Assembly: GCF_014805625.2 (NCBI RefSeq)
Contig: NW_023998526.1
Coordinates: forward strand, 39,237 to 103,236
DNA from: Glossina fuscipes
Lineage: Eukaryota; Arthropoda; Insecta; Diptera; Glossinidae
DNA: 64,000 nucleotides
Reading direction: 5' to 3'
The notes below the pieces were generated by a model. The model saw only the letters and a program-made list of their open reading frames with translations. It did no database searches and was not told the DNA's origin. Each line of letters starts with the position of its first letter. Within the stretch, counting starts at the first letter, position 1. Shown here piece after piece: positions 33,117 through 44,170 of the stretch. The translations under genes and the position numbers were made by a program.

Positions 33117-35400
33117 AACACTTGTGTGCTCTGAAGATTATTACCTGGTCGTGAGTTATATATTTAGATCTATAACTGTCAACATTTACAAACTCGAGCA
33201 AATAAGTAAAAAAATTTAATTTCTGTAATCCATATTGACAAATGATAAATAAATAATAATAAATATAAAAATGAATAAATAAAGGCAAAAAACGTCGTCT
33301 ATTTTGAGAAGTGGAAACTTGGAAAATTCGAAAAGTTGCTTGGGTTGAATGAAGCAAAGGGTTGCCACATAAGCACTATCGATGATACTCCGTTGACGCT
33401 TCTCTTTTTTTTTGTTTCTTCAATACATTCGCTTCTTTTTAGGTCGTGAGCTATTGTTGTCACAAGATAGTCGATGAGAAGAACCTCTTCATTTTGCTCC
33501 TGTAGTCTCCGTCTTGTAAAATTTTACAGATACATCGCTGCAACTGATGCATTGTAAATGATATATTTGAGAGATTTTTAAGTGATATCGTATAGTAAAT
33601 TCTAAATTCTATTATAATATACCGACTTGAACCGCCTTCACATTGCTAAACTTACATGTGATTCGTATTGTCACCGCGCTTGTGGTGGTTACATCAATCA
33701 CTGTTTCTATTGAACGTGTGTAATAGACACTGTAGTATATATAAAAAAAAAAACCAATGACAAGGAAAAAAAAGGAAGGGGGGAGGTTTTTTTTGTCAAA
33801 AAAAAAGAGAAAAAAGGAGGAATTTTCTTGCGGGTGAAAAAAAAAACAGAAAATAAAGTTTTCTTTTTTCTGTTTTTTATTGGAAAACGTGGAACGTGTG
33901 AACGTACATTAGAGAGTGCAGGAGTCAACGTTCGCTAGGTTGCGGCGATAAAAGTGGAAGAAGTATGCCGATATTTATCGCAAATATATGTTTTAAAATT
34001 AGGAAAAAATAGAAAAAATGGCAGAAACTTTTTTAAGCAAAAGAAAAGGAAATGGAAAAAAACTTCAAAAATGCGTAAATTGATATAGCTAAACCGTTGG
34101 TCGGCTGCGGATGTTGTACGAGTGACATTTAAAAAAACGAATACATTGAAAATAAAGAAAAGTTGGCGAATAATGTTAAGAAAGACCATAAGTATTGTTG
34201 TAATTTAAAAATAAACGGACAAACAAATTCTTCGAACATTATTGAGTACTGAGACATATAAAAAGGAGACGAAAACGCAAAGCCAAAATTTAGCAAGCTA
34301 ATGTAAAAGAAAATGAAAAACAAGAAAAGATCAATAATTCGAGCAAAAGAACACTTCTCTTCACACCGTTTTACTTAACTTGGGTTTGCGCGTGGTGTCC
34401 CTGAGAGGCAGAATTAATGATTGAAATTTTTTTTGTTATTTTTTTCTTAATAATATTCAAAAAATTTATAATTTGTTAAAAATTCTTATAGCTGCGGCGA
34501 TGCGCATCGACGTGGTTGTTAGATTTGGTAAGTTTCTTACAAATTGTTAAATTAAAATAAACTAAATTTTCCCTTTATTTTGAATAACCTTTTGTCATGA
34601 GACTCGTTACTTTCATTGCCGGCTGAGTATTTGTCTTCTTCTGACAAAGAAATAAAAATAAAATTAAAGGAAAGTCCCGTCGGTTGTCTACCGTCCGTCT
34701 GTCCACCGTAAGTCAGTCTGTAACCGTCTGGAGTCCTCCCTACAGTGCCATCATATGCATACCCCTTCGTCTCAGCCACAGCAGTGGCAGCTCGCGCTTA
34801 GCCACTCATCGGGGACAAAAAAATTAAATAGACTAGAAATGACTTACAATACAAGCATCGGCGTCGGTGCAGTGTCGGCCGCGGTAGCTGCTACATCCGC
34901 AATCCCTGCTCCTCTTTCTATTAAGCCTTTTCCACTCCAATACAAACTTTAATTTCCATTGCTGTGTGCGTAGGTGCACGCGGGTAAACGCTGTTTGCAA
35001 TAATAAACTGGGATCTTTTTGATGATAATGTTGAAGAACTTTTTTATTAGCAATTTCCTGAGTTTTTATAAATAATTTTTACAATTTTCTTTATCTTATT
35101 TAATTAATTTCTCTTCCGAACAAATTTCTTAAGCCGTGCAGTTTTTTTTTCCTTTACTTCAATTGCGTTTACTTTGTCAAGTTGCTGTATTGGTTACTTT
35201 TTTTTTCTTTTTTTTTTTTATGTAAATCCTTTTCTATTTTTTATTATAAAACATTGTTCTGTTGATAAGAAAGCTTTTTTGCTTCTTGTTTGACAAAAAA
35301 AACGTATTGAAAGAACGGTGCAGCCATTGGTCTTGCCTTGCTTCTCTTATGCTTCTTTTAATTGTTCCACCTTCTTTTTTTTATTGTTTTTTTTCTGTTA
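33117..35400. other. Non-coding stretch with strand-asymmetric base runs
   Basis: From about 33740 to 34340 the plus strand is dominated by A and G runs. From about 35010 to 35400 it is dominated by T runs. A short GC-richer block lies at 34640-34930. No gene is certain; a possible small exon is listed at 34755-34952. Confidence 0.5.
34755..34952 (+). other. Possible small coding exon in a GC-richer island
   Basis: A 65-codon frame ends with MTYNTSIGVGAVSAAVAATS and APLSIKPFPLQYKL, an Ala/Ser-rich composition common in fly regulatory proteins. The surrounding 300 bp is clearly richer in G and C than its flanks. The only support is composition and an open frame. No homologue recognised. Confidence 0.2.
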
Positions 35401-35461
35401 TTTGAGGTTTTAATTAAAATTTATCCTTTTTTTTGAGGTTTTAATTAAAATTTATCCTTTT
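35401..35461 (+). repeat. Two-copy 31-bp tandem repeat
   Basis: TTTGAGGTTTTAATTAAAAT followed by TTATCCTTTT occurs at 35401-35430 and again at 35432-35461 without change. Confidence 0.85.
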
Positions 35462-35700
35462 CTTGAATTTCGATTTTCAGTTTGAGCCCATATTTCAGAA
35501 AAAGAAAAAAACAACCACGGCTCAGCCGTACAATCAAAAAACAATAGAAAAGCAAGCGCACTCTTTGAGGTCTACACTGCAACTCAACTAGAACTAAACT
35601 CAACTTAAAACTATCCCCTCTGACTTAAATTTAAAACGCAGACAGACTTCTCATCCTTACCCAATTTCCCTCTTCTTCTTCCTGTTGCTCTCTCTCTCTA

Positions 35701-35935
35701 TAGCGGCTTGCCGCTACTCTCACAAAAGCAAGCATAGATCCCGCAAAATCATACGATTTTGCCTATGCTTGCAAAAGCAAAAGGAAAAAAAAGGAGTACC
35801 GCAAAATCATACGATTTTGCCTGTACTTGTAAACAAGGAAATCAGAGAAGAGCAAAATAAACATATCCCGCAAGATCATGTGATTTATAAACAGTACTAC
35901 AAAATCGCATGATTTTGTCTAACGGCATGCCGTTA
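35701..35935. repeat. Cluster of palindromes (hairpin array)
   Basis: Members: TAGCGGC-TT-GCCGCTA (35701-35716). GCAAAATCATACGATTTTGC (35743-35762), itself inside 10-bp arms GCAAGCATAG (35728) and CTATGCTTGC (35763). An identical 20-mer at 35801-35820 inside AGTAC/GTACT arms. A worn copy near 35870-35888. ACAAAATC-GCAT-GATTTTGT (35899-35918). The perfect palindrome TAACGGCATGCCGTTA (35920-35935). No coding frame crosses the cluster in a convincing way. Function unknown. Confidence 0.85.
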
Positions 35936-36132
35936 TTCCGATACTTGCGGTTGATACAGACCGACAGACCCCCCTACCCACGGTTTGTTCGCGGCCTTTA
36001 CACTTTTTTTTCTTTTTAATTTATAATTCTGTATATCCATTGTTAATTATAAATCATTTTCAATATCCTATAAATTGTAATAGATTATTCCTGTTAAGTT
36101 AATGCGGTGAGACGCAAACGCAATACCTGAGT

Positions 36133-36560
36133 ATCACGTCGGGTTCACCAGAATGTTGAGGTTATGATTTCCTTGTGTTTGTTAGCGCGTCTGACACCAA
36201 ACAACAAATGATGAGACGTGCCAATCACGTCGGTCACCAAATGTTATGTTAAGGTGTTTTCTTCCAAATGTATTTATTAGCGTGTCCAACGTGGACATTA
36301 ATCAAACAAGGGTACTATATCCTCTTGTGCGGAATTGTCAATGCCTTCTTAGCTGGCAGGATTCGACAAGACGCTGCAACAAGTCGTACCAACTTACATA
36401 GATTTGGTTCTTCCAGCACTTGGAACTGGAAGATACCACAAAAGAGGTAGCTGGTCAGTGCAATGTTTTTAAACGTACAGAGACAAAGACGGCATAATAG
36501 GTTGGTGTAATTCGGTCTGGATTACGTAATAAACGATATTATTGTCTGTGGTCAGTTATA
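36133..36560 (-). mobile_element. LTR-retrotransposon 5' end fragments with two tRNA-Trp primer sites
   Basis: On the minus strand two primer-like sites complementary to tRNA-Trp lie 89 bp apart: plus-strand ATCACGTCGGGTTCACCA at 36133-36150 and ATCACGTCGGTCACCA at 36224-36239. To the right of each is similar sequence (GTTAGCGCGTC and ATTAGCGTGTCC), suggesting two copies of an LTR 3' end. tRNA-Trp primers are typical of CsRn1-type Ty3 elements. No gag or pol is visible to the left. The outer LTR boundary is a guess. Confidence 0.5.
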
Positions 36561-37179
36561 CCAAACAGACATAAAAAGTGACTGCGCAAATGCAAGTGCA
36601 TGAACAATATTTTGTGAATGAGTGCACATTCAACCAAACTTGAATGTGCAAAGCAAGAATAAAATGTCAAATGAAAGTGTGTATTTAAAATAAAACAGAT
36701 ATACCTAAACAAACTACGAGTAAAAATAAAATATGTATATTTCAACCGAACAATTCCTTTTCTTTTATATAAAAAAGGGTAAAAAAAAAGAAATCACATA
36801 ACTGACGTTGAAATTATAAATTACATTAATTATATTTCCCTATAAACTCTGTTTGTTATTACTCTTTCTATTTCTTTCTTTGAAAAATAAAATGTATTAT
36901 TATTAAAAATATAAAAATACTGGTAAGACTTCCTGGTGGTGACTGAGGAGCGAGGGAAAAGTAGTACGGATAGGGCTTAATAGTAAGCACATTATTTTTA
37001 AAATAATGAAATATTTGTAGCGAAACGAAAACTTATCATGAGCCTATTTAAATTTTATTTTTACGTAACCTATCCGACGAGGCTAGGAAAACGTGCGTTA
37101 GGTTCATGGTGTTATTAAGAATGTAATTACATCCGTGCAAAGGTTAGGTGTCTAAAACGTTACACGTGTGCCGTCTTTT
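36561..37179. other. AT-rich spacer
   Basis: No gene or repeat recognised. Confidence 0.5.
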
Positions 37180-37935
37180 TGTTGAGCACTGTAAGATTGA
37201 ATACGACTTCTATTTTCAATTACGCTCCCCGCTTTCGGTCTATTCGTTTGTTACTTTGTCGTCGTGATGTTAAAGCCACAGTAGGTACTGCTCTTTTGTT
37301 TCTTGCATCCAAGGAGATTACAGGGATCATTGTTTCAGGTCACTGGCTTAAACTAAGCTGTATACATATATTCGCCTGCATTTTTAAAATTTGTTGGCTG
37401 TATTGCCGAATTCACGCCTTGCCAGACACGTCCTTAATTCAATTCAAATTCCTGTCCATGTAGTATGGTTCGCTGAGTTGTATGATATCAATGTTTAGTT
37501 TCTTGCAATTTTATGTAAGCAATTCTTGTGCTATTCAATAGCGTTTGACGTTTGCTTGCATCACCCTCAGGATCGATTTCCCCTCATACTACCTCGAGTA
37601 TCAATAAGACAGCTTCTGCTTTGTGTTGCTCCTTACATATAATACATCACTTGTCTTTTGTACATTCTCTAGCTCAGTGACCTTTTTCAGCACACTTTAG
37701 GCAGCAATTGTGGTTATTTTTTTCCTCTGCATTTCCTGGCAATGTGGTATGATATAGATGTGTCTCCAGTTCTGCTCATTATCCAGTCCACTTTAATCTC
37801 TCCGCTTCTAAGCAGTACTCTGGCCCTTTTTTTGAGACCATCAGGCTTATTGTTTGCGAGTCGGCATATCCCTTCTAAGTTGATACTACGGTATAGTTCG
37901 TGATCTCCGCACATATTGGTCTTTGAATTCAATCT
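37180..37935 (-). pseudogene. R1-like non-LTR remnant (ORF1 end, start of endonuclease)
   Basis: The minus strand reads ARVLLRSGEIKVDWIMSR, then two knuckles CCLKCAEKGH..REC and CIICKEQHKAEA, the layout of the end of R1/LOA-type ORF1. Right after comes LRVMQANVKRY with NIDIIQLSEPYY, the usual start of the R1-type endonuclease (xVLQxNxxR...D+xxxSEPY). Stops lie between the pieces. The RT part is absent. Confidence 0.65.
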
Positions 37936-39109
37936 TTTTTGAAACCGTTTGGTCCTCCCTTTGCCTTTTTGTGGCGTGCTATCGTAGCTCGGTTATTTAT
38001 TTACTCGAATATATGCTCTCTACAAATATTGACAAATATTAAGAATCTAGAGGTAACAGCTATGGTCATAATTTATAGCACTATATATCGCTTCACTTTA
38101 ATTCATTTTTTACTCTCACACATTGTTTTGTTTTCGTTATAACACTAGCATAAGCATTTTTATTTTATTACCATAAGAATTTTATCAGCATGAGCAATTT
38201 TTATTAAATATATTGTACTATAAAAGAACCATGTAAACAATAAAGAAAACATATTTTGATTCAATCAACAACCAAAGCAATTCTAATCTTATTCTTATTC
38301 TTAATATATAGTTAGATACTCCGCGGATAATTTCGCGAAACTAATTTTGGGCTTGCCGCGAATGGCGGAGTTTGCAGATATCGAATAGTTAGCAGAATAC
38401 ACAACCAGGCACTCCATGATTTTATTTGCGACTAAATTTGTGCTTTGCGCGAATGTCCAAGTTTTAAAGATAATGCAAGTTACATCAGAGATACATGTTA
38501 AACTTACATTCACACTGTTGAACATTACAAATTATAAAGATAAAAATAATAACAATACATTTTGTAATAAAATTTTAATATAGTGAAGGTTTAATAATAA
38601 TAAATTCGAGAAACTTTATTTGCCGAATAAGTGCGCGTATTAACACGAAACTGAAGATTACATGAGCAAAAAATTTCCGCAATGAGCGCCGTAACATGCA
38701 ATTTTCAAGAGTATTGTACGGATCCGTTGCCCCGTCGAACAAGTAATTATCATTGTCCACTTTATAAAGCATCCTAAAATCATAATGAGTGTCATAGTTA
38801 ATTTGACATTGCAATGACTTAATTGGTTATACTGGCTAGGGACACTAAAAAAAATCTTACCAAGCAATTCCTACTCGCCATTTACTAAGAATAATGTTTT
38901 TTTCTAACGCAAGAAGCAACCCTTTATCCTAGATCAAGCGGCGCAAAGATTAAAACATTTTTTGCACTGATTCAAATAGCCAAAGAGTAAGGTTGGCTTG
39001 ACAGTAGGACGACGTATATCGCCCTTTTTTATATTAATACCCGACGTTAAAAGATATTAATATGATTTATTTTTATATTAGATGTTGGTTGATGTCATTT
39101 TTATTTAAA
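37936..39109. other. Gene-poor spacer
   Basis: A 79-codon minus-strand frame (38575-38814, with FRMLYKVDNDNYLFDG) looks protein-like but is unidentified. Nothing else supported. Confidence 0.45.
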
Positions 39110-39610
39110 AATTATTTTATGTATTTTATGTATAACCGCCTATGGGCTTTTGTTAAAATGCGATCTTGCAAACCCCAACTTTTGCAAGTAAACCTGGTCT
39201 TATATCACCTTAGTTTGAAGTTTCAAGTAAAAAGTCTAATAGAGTGATATCCGTGCTGCAAGTTCACATAGGCATTTCTGGAACCTATGCGATCATTGAA
39301 CTCTTCTCGTAATAAATTGATTTTGGCATGAACTGTACGGCATATTGCACGATTTTGTTGAGGCCACACGTCGCCCAAGTCAAAATTATTTAATTTTTGC
39401 CACAAAAATGCAGTTATCTTCTTTTCCTAGGGCTCTCCATTGACGATAACTTCAGTGCCGTTTTCATAATATTTTCAGCCCACAAACCACCCCTAAAAAT
39501 TATTTTTGCAAGCGTAAAATCCCTTAGGAACATTGGATGTGTTTTCTTTATGCCAAAGGGGCAATGGTCCTTTTTTACGATGTCGTTTATAGATTATGGT
39601 TCGTGATCGC
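39110..39610 (-). pseudogene. Tc1/mariner-superfamily transposase remnant
   Basis: The minus strand reads YYENGTEVIVNGEP, then ITAFLWQKLNNFDLGDVWPQ, QNRAICRTVHAKINLLREEF and RIGSRNAYVNLQHG. This follows the mariner/IS630-type DDE core: NGxxYxxMITxFLWPxLxxMDLxDMWFQQDGATCHTA..TI.LL...F..R.ISR.G.VNWPPRSCDL. The aspartate of QQDGA has become Asn and the WPPRSCDLTP block is worn, so it is dead. The terminal inverted repeats were not found. Confidence 0.7.
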
Positions 39611-40639
39611 GGGTTCAAATTTGAAGTACGTTAGAGTTTTCAATATCGGCGAGCAAATGTTATTCGGTAGCCTATAAATCCATACTTTGTACTTACAGAA
39701 TATATAGACCATAAGCAAATTAATAAAAAAATCTCAACAATTTTTGCACGCTGAACAACTATTTATGTAATGCATTCCGCAAATAATGATTTCCTGCGAA
39801 ACCAATGAATTCGTGTTTACATATTAATGGACTGCGAATGACTTTATGAATAGCTAAGGAAAAGTCAGCATTAATCACATCACCTTGTTTGCGTTGAGTA
39901 ATAGCATCATATATATTAAAATTAATTCTATTAGTGGAAGTTGAACGTCCACTGGAGGAGCCGTGCTGGCAACAAGATGGAACTGATTAGATTACCGAAG
40001 ATGGTCTATTAGTTACTAACCACACAAACAATTGTGAAGCATGTTATTTTTACTTCGTTGGAAAAATGTATCTTTAATACAATGATGCTGAGGTAGCCTC
40101 AACGGCTGTTCCAGGCGTCCTTACATTGATGAGTTCTATTTCTCCACTAATTAAAAGGAAACCCTTCCTGTCTCCTACTTTTATTCACGAATACATACTC
40201 ATATCGTCTGTAAGCTGTATACTTTACTAAGCTATTTACTTTACTGCTCTGCAAGTTGTATAAAAGGGTGTAGACATTTCATACTCTGAATTGTTACCTC
40301 CAGTTGCCAAGTATCGCAGTAGGCCATTAGTATATGCTTTTTTATTGTTCTAAAATTGAAAATATATTGATTCTTGGAAGCTCGCGAGCGAATATCACAC
40401 ACTTTACCTGTCGTCGGCTTCCATTTCTGTAAATACCCTAGTGATTCTGCGGAAATATTAGCACCATATGCCTATATATTATTCTATCAAATACCGCTGT
40501 CAAATAAATTACATGATGTGACTAAAACCACGAATGTCCTTTTAGTTTTCAACACCGGAATGCGACTAAGAAGAAATTCGAATGATCAAATATAGCAAAA
40601 CTCACTTTTGAGAATGTAAAACAACAATTACGTTCTAAA
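39611..40639. other. Gene-poor spacer
   Basis: No family motif seen in any frame. Open frames are all below 75 codons. Confidence 0.5.
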
Positions 40640-41015
40640 CCGTTGTTACGTAATCCTCTTCCCTCTCGCCCATTTAATGTGACGCAACTCAATTTTGAGC
40701 AGATGCTATGTTAGCTCAAAAAAATGAAAATATTATAAACTTAACAGTGTCCAATGGAACTATTTCGTCTATGAGCAGGAATGTTTAGCAATCTGGCAAT
40801 TAAACAGTTCCGTGCATATGTGGAACGTCATGTGTTTAACGTTATTGCAGATCACGCTATTAAGGGGTCGATTGCAAGTTAAACTAAAACATTTACCTGA
40901 GATAAAGAGATCCAGGATGGTTATATATACAAGTCAACCGACTATGCTGCAGGAGATGCTGTTCAAGAATAAAAGTCGTGGAAGTCATCGATTCCATCCG
41001 ATTCTACCAATTACC
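40640..41015 (+). pseudogene. Ty3/gypsy RNase H remnant
   Basis: Reads WNYFVYEQECLAIW, then in another frame QFRAYVERHVFNVIADHAI, the RNase H block (NYxVxExECLAxxxAIxxFRxYxEGxxFxVxTDHxxL) of Ty3/gypsy pol. The TDH has become ADH. Frame changes and stops follow. It belongs to a family other than Gyp-1. Confidence 0.6.
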
Positions 41016-41150
41016 TAACTAAACAGGCTTTTGACCATCCATTGAGCGTCCAAGGAGGTATACAAAGCAAATACAATTATAATAATTGTTAATAAACCAT
41101 AAAAAAATAAATGAAACGAAAACCTTTATTAAAACATCATTTTGAAAATA

Positions 41151-41581
41151 AACAAGTAAGAAAGTTATATTCGGCGAACCTCGCACACCCACCACATAAA
41201 CGCTTTTATATATTTTAATGTCCAAGAAATTCGGTTTTTCCAAGATTTTATATATAAACCGACCACCATAATTAAAATTATTCACCAAAATAAAAATTAA
41301 ACTAACATCACATTTAGCTTTTCACACTTTACTCTTCGAGTTCTTCTATTTGGTACCCATACTCCTGGTATTATTACGAGAAAACTAATCTACCAGGCCG
41401 CGATGTTAACCTTATTCATTTTAAAATTAACCGCTTTTTAGGCAGATAACATGTCTTCGTTTGAGAAATGTAAAAAAATAGTTTTACACATTCTGTCTTG
41501 TGTGCTTTATGACAAATACGCATAAAACCTCAAAAAAGTGAAAAAAACATAAAATATTATCACTTGCAATTTAGTGTGGGC
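41151..41581 (+). repeat. Dispersed repeat, copy 1
   Basis: Begins AACAAGTAAGAAAGTTATATT then CGGCG, and shares ordered blocks with 51834-52121 on the same strand: TTATTCATTTT.AAATTAACC, TTTTAGGCAGATAA, AAATGTA.AAAATAGTTTTA, AAAAAAGTGAAAAAAA and GTGTGGG. It is a non-coding family about 300-430 bp long. Confidence 0.7.
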
Positions 41582-42678
41582 ATAATATAAGCAATATGAG
41601 GGGCAGGGAAACAAGCGGATCCCGGTCCAAGTTCCTGAGGGCAAGGAACAAGAATTGCTTTTGAACGAAGGATTGTATTCAATGTAAAGTGCGCCTATAG
41701 GAAACGGGTCACCCAACAGAAGCAAATTCAAGTATTGATCTCACTAAGCTCATATGCAGCCTCTTTGTGACGCAAACCACTGTTTAATAAAACCAAACTC
41801 TGAACTAGCTTTGTTTACAGAGAGATCAGTGTGCAAAAATGAAACGAAGCTCATGGTCGAATAAAGCCATGAAAGCATCTACATTTCTCAATTTTTGTAA
41901 ATCAATGAAGCAATGAGTAGTGAATAGAGCCCTCCTTGAAAATGAAATGTTTTCTTCTTCTTTCTGCGATATATTTGGCGGTTCTTAATTAATATCGGTA
42001 TAATACAGTATAGTGTCAATTGAGCCTTATGAAACTTGGATTAAAAGAAATGTTATAAATAACATTATCGGTTCGGTTATTGAAGATTGAAGAAAGAGAA
42101 AACTTTTGATAAAAAACGTTTAAATATAATATAAAATTGGTTAAATTCTATAAGAGAAAAATAGTTTAAAAACATTACAAGAACTTCAATAAAATTAAAA
42201 GAAAAAAACTTATGTTAAAAGCTACAAAGATCACTTTGAAATTTTGTAAGAAAGACATGTTGTAACGTTTACCATACGATATAGAGAATAGAAAGTAGAC
42301 TACGAACATAGAAGAAATATAAAACGAATTAAATGAGATACCGAACCTATTGTTTTTGTTAGATAAGTAAAAAAAAATTATGTTAAATGAAGCAAGCAAA
42401 TCAATAAGCCAAAAAGAAAAGCAGAAGAAATACTGAGATAGTTAACTACAGAAGTTTTGTAATGTGACCACCGTTTGTTCAAACAGAAAGGGGATCCTGA
42501 TCCAATATTACGTCTCAGTGCGGCAGACAAGACAAGAATAAATTTACAGGTAAGTCGACTAATCTCTATATGTATTTATACGTATTCTAATCGCTATAAT
42601 GTGGAAATAATGAGATAAAGTCAAGAATATTGATTTCGGTGAGGTGGGGTGTGAGGGGTAGGTGTATTTCATTAATAT
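41582..42678. other. AT-rich spacer
   Basis: No gene or terminus recognised up to the Gyp-2 LTR. Confidence 0.5.
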
Positions 42679-43100
42679 TGTTATGAAATTCGCTTTTATA
42701 AGATACAATCCATATCACTGGATCGCGCATATTTTGTTCAAGAAAAATACACCCCAAAGTTCTTTTATTTACAATTATATTTCTTTTAATGTAGGATTAT
42801 TTACAAATTATTTTTGGCAATACTTTCAACTGCTTAACGCAAGTATCCTTTTTCTACTCTCCTGTCTTTCACAAATCTTCTATTTATATACATTTTATGA
42901 TTTGATTTTTAATTCGTTAACCTGCTTTTGTTGGTAAGCATTTTCATCGACCTGCAGCTGCACGACGCGCCTGCGAATATGCACTTTGCTTTTACCTGTC
43001 TGCGTTTCCGCAAATCGCTTTCATCGGTCTGCAGCTGCATGACGCCTCTCGAATGTACATTTGGTTGTAGAAAATGACTAGATTTTGGATTTCCGTAACA
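42679..43100 (-). repeat. Gyp-2 3' LTR with internal duplication
   Basis: Plus-strand start TGTTATGAAATTCGC and end TTTCCGTAACA. About 75 bp is duplicated inside it (blocks with CATCGACCTGCAGCTGCACG at 42947 and CATCGGTCTGCAGCTGCATG at 43022). A purine-rich tract (minus strand AAGTAGAGGGTAG) lies directly inside it at 43101-43113 and is the expected plus-strand primer. Confidence 0.85.
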
Positions 43101-43104
43101 CTAC

Positions 43105-44170
43105 CCTCTACTTAATCTTGTTCGTCACGAACAAGGTCGTTCCGATATGCAGTCAGTCGGTCCAGGTGTACCAATTTGAATCTAGTTCCACCTCTGGGAT
43201 GTTTTCGTATTCGGTAGACCACGTCATTTATCCTTGTGATGATTTCGTACGGACCTTCCCAGTTACATTGCAGTTTTGGTGACATACCCTTTTTACGTAA
43301 AGGATTGTACAATAGCACTAAATCCCCTTCCTTAAATCCCTCAGCGTTAGCCCTCAGATCGTATCTTGCTTTCATCCTGTCACTTACGATTTGCGTTCTA
43401 TTTCGAACTTGTCGGTGCATGTTATCCAATTTGGACATTAGGCGGTGTCCCGAATTTTAAGTCTGCTGGTAGCCTCAGATTAGACCCGAACAAAATCTGC
43501 GCCGGGGGTAGAGCAGTGATGTTGTGCACTGCTGACCTGTATACTAAAGATTGGTATGTGTTTATCCCAGCCCTGCTGATTGTCGTCGATCACTTTTCGC
43601 AGATGATCTTCGAGCGTTCGATTAAATCTTTCGACCATTCCATCAAACTGAGGATGCAACGAAATCGTTCTAGTTTTATTAATGACAAATATTTGGCAAA
43701 CCTCTTGAAAGATCGAAGATTCAAAGATCCTACCTTGGTCTGAATGCAGCTCGATGGGGGTTCCAAACCGCGAAACTTTAGCTATTGTCTTTGCTTCTTG
43801 GTTAGCTATGGGGTATACTTCTAACCATTTACTGAAGTAATCAATGACTACCAGTACGTATTTATTTCCTGCATTGCTGGCTGGAAATGGTCCAGCAATA
43901 TCCATTGTGATTCTTTCGAACGGTGCACCTACGTTATACTGCTGCAAGCGCCCTCGCGGCTTACTTTTCGGGCCTCTTGATTTGATGCATCGATCGCAGT
44001 TGCGAATCCATCTAGCTACGGAATCCTTGATGCCCACCCAATAAAAATTTTCCTTGATCTTCTACACGGTTTTTGTGATGCGAAGATGCCCTCCACTTGG
44101 TCCCTCGTGGTATTCCCTTATAATGTCATGAGTTCTCGCTTGTGGGACCACCAGTAATTTCTTCGCCCAT
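43105..44170 (-). pseudogene. Gyp-2 integrase with GPY/F module
   Basis: A 185-codon frame (44037-43480) holds NCDRCIKSRGP of the zinc-binding region, MDIAGPFP (first Asp), IELHSDQGRIF (second Asp) and GMVERFNRTLEDH (Glu), so the DDE triad is complete. A frame break near 43480 leads to the second frame (43438-43112) with HRQVRNRTQIVSDRMKARYD and the GPY/F module (NWEGPYEIITRINDVVYRIR). The integrase inserts the cDNA. Upstream, the HHCC start at about 44100 is separated by a stop. This is the best-kept enzyme domain of either element. Confidence 0.85.

Noticed and set aside
35701..35935. CRISPR array for the repeated 20-mers
   Set aside because: Only two identical units, irregular spacing, palindromic nature and a eukaryotic setting.
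39600..39640. Possible tRNA T-arm (GCGGGTTCAAATTTG)
   Set aside because: No acceptor, D or anticodon arm can be formed around it.
39920..40080. FLYWCH-like zinc finger around 39960-40050
   Set aside because: The few matching residues contain an in-frame stop and lack the defining Cys/His order.
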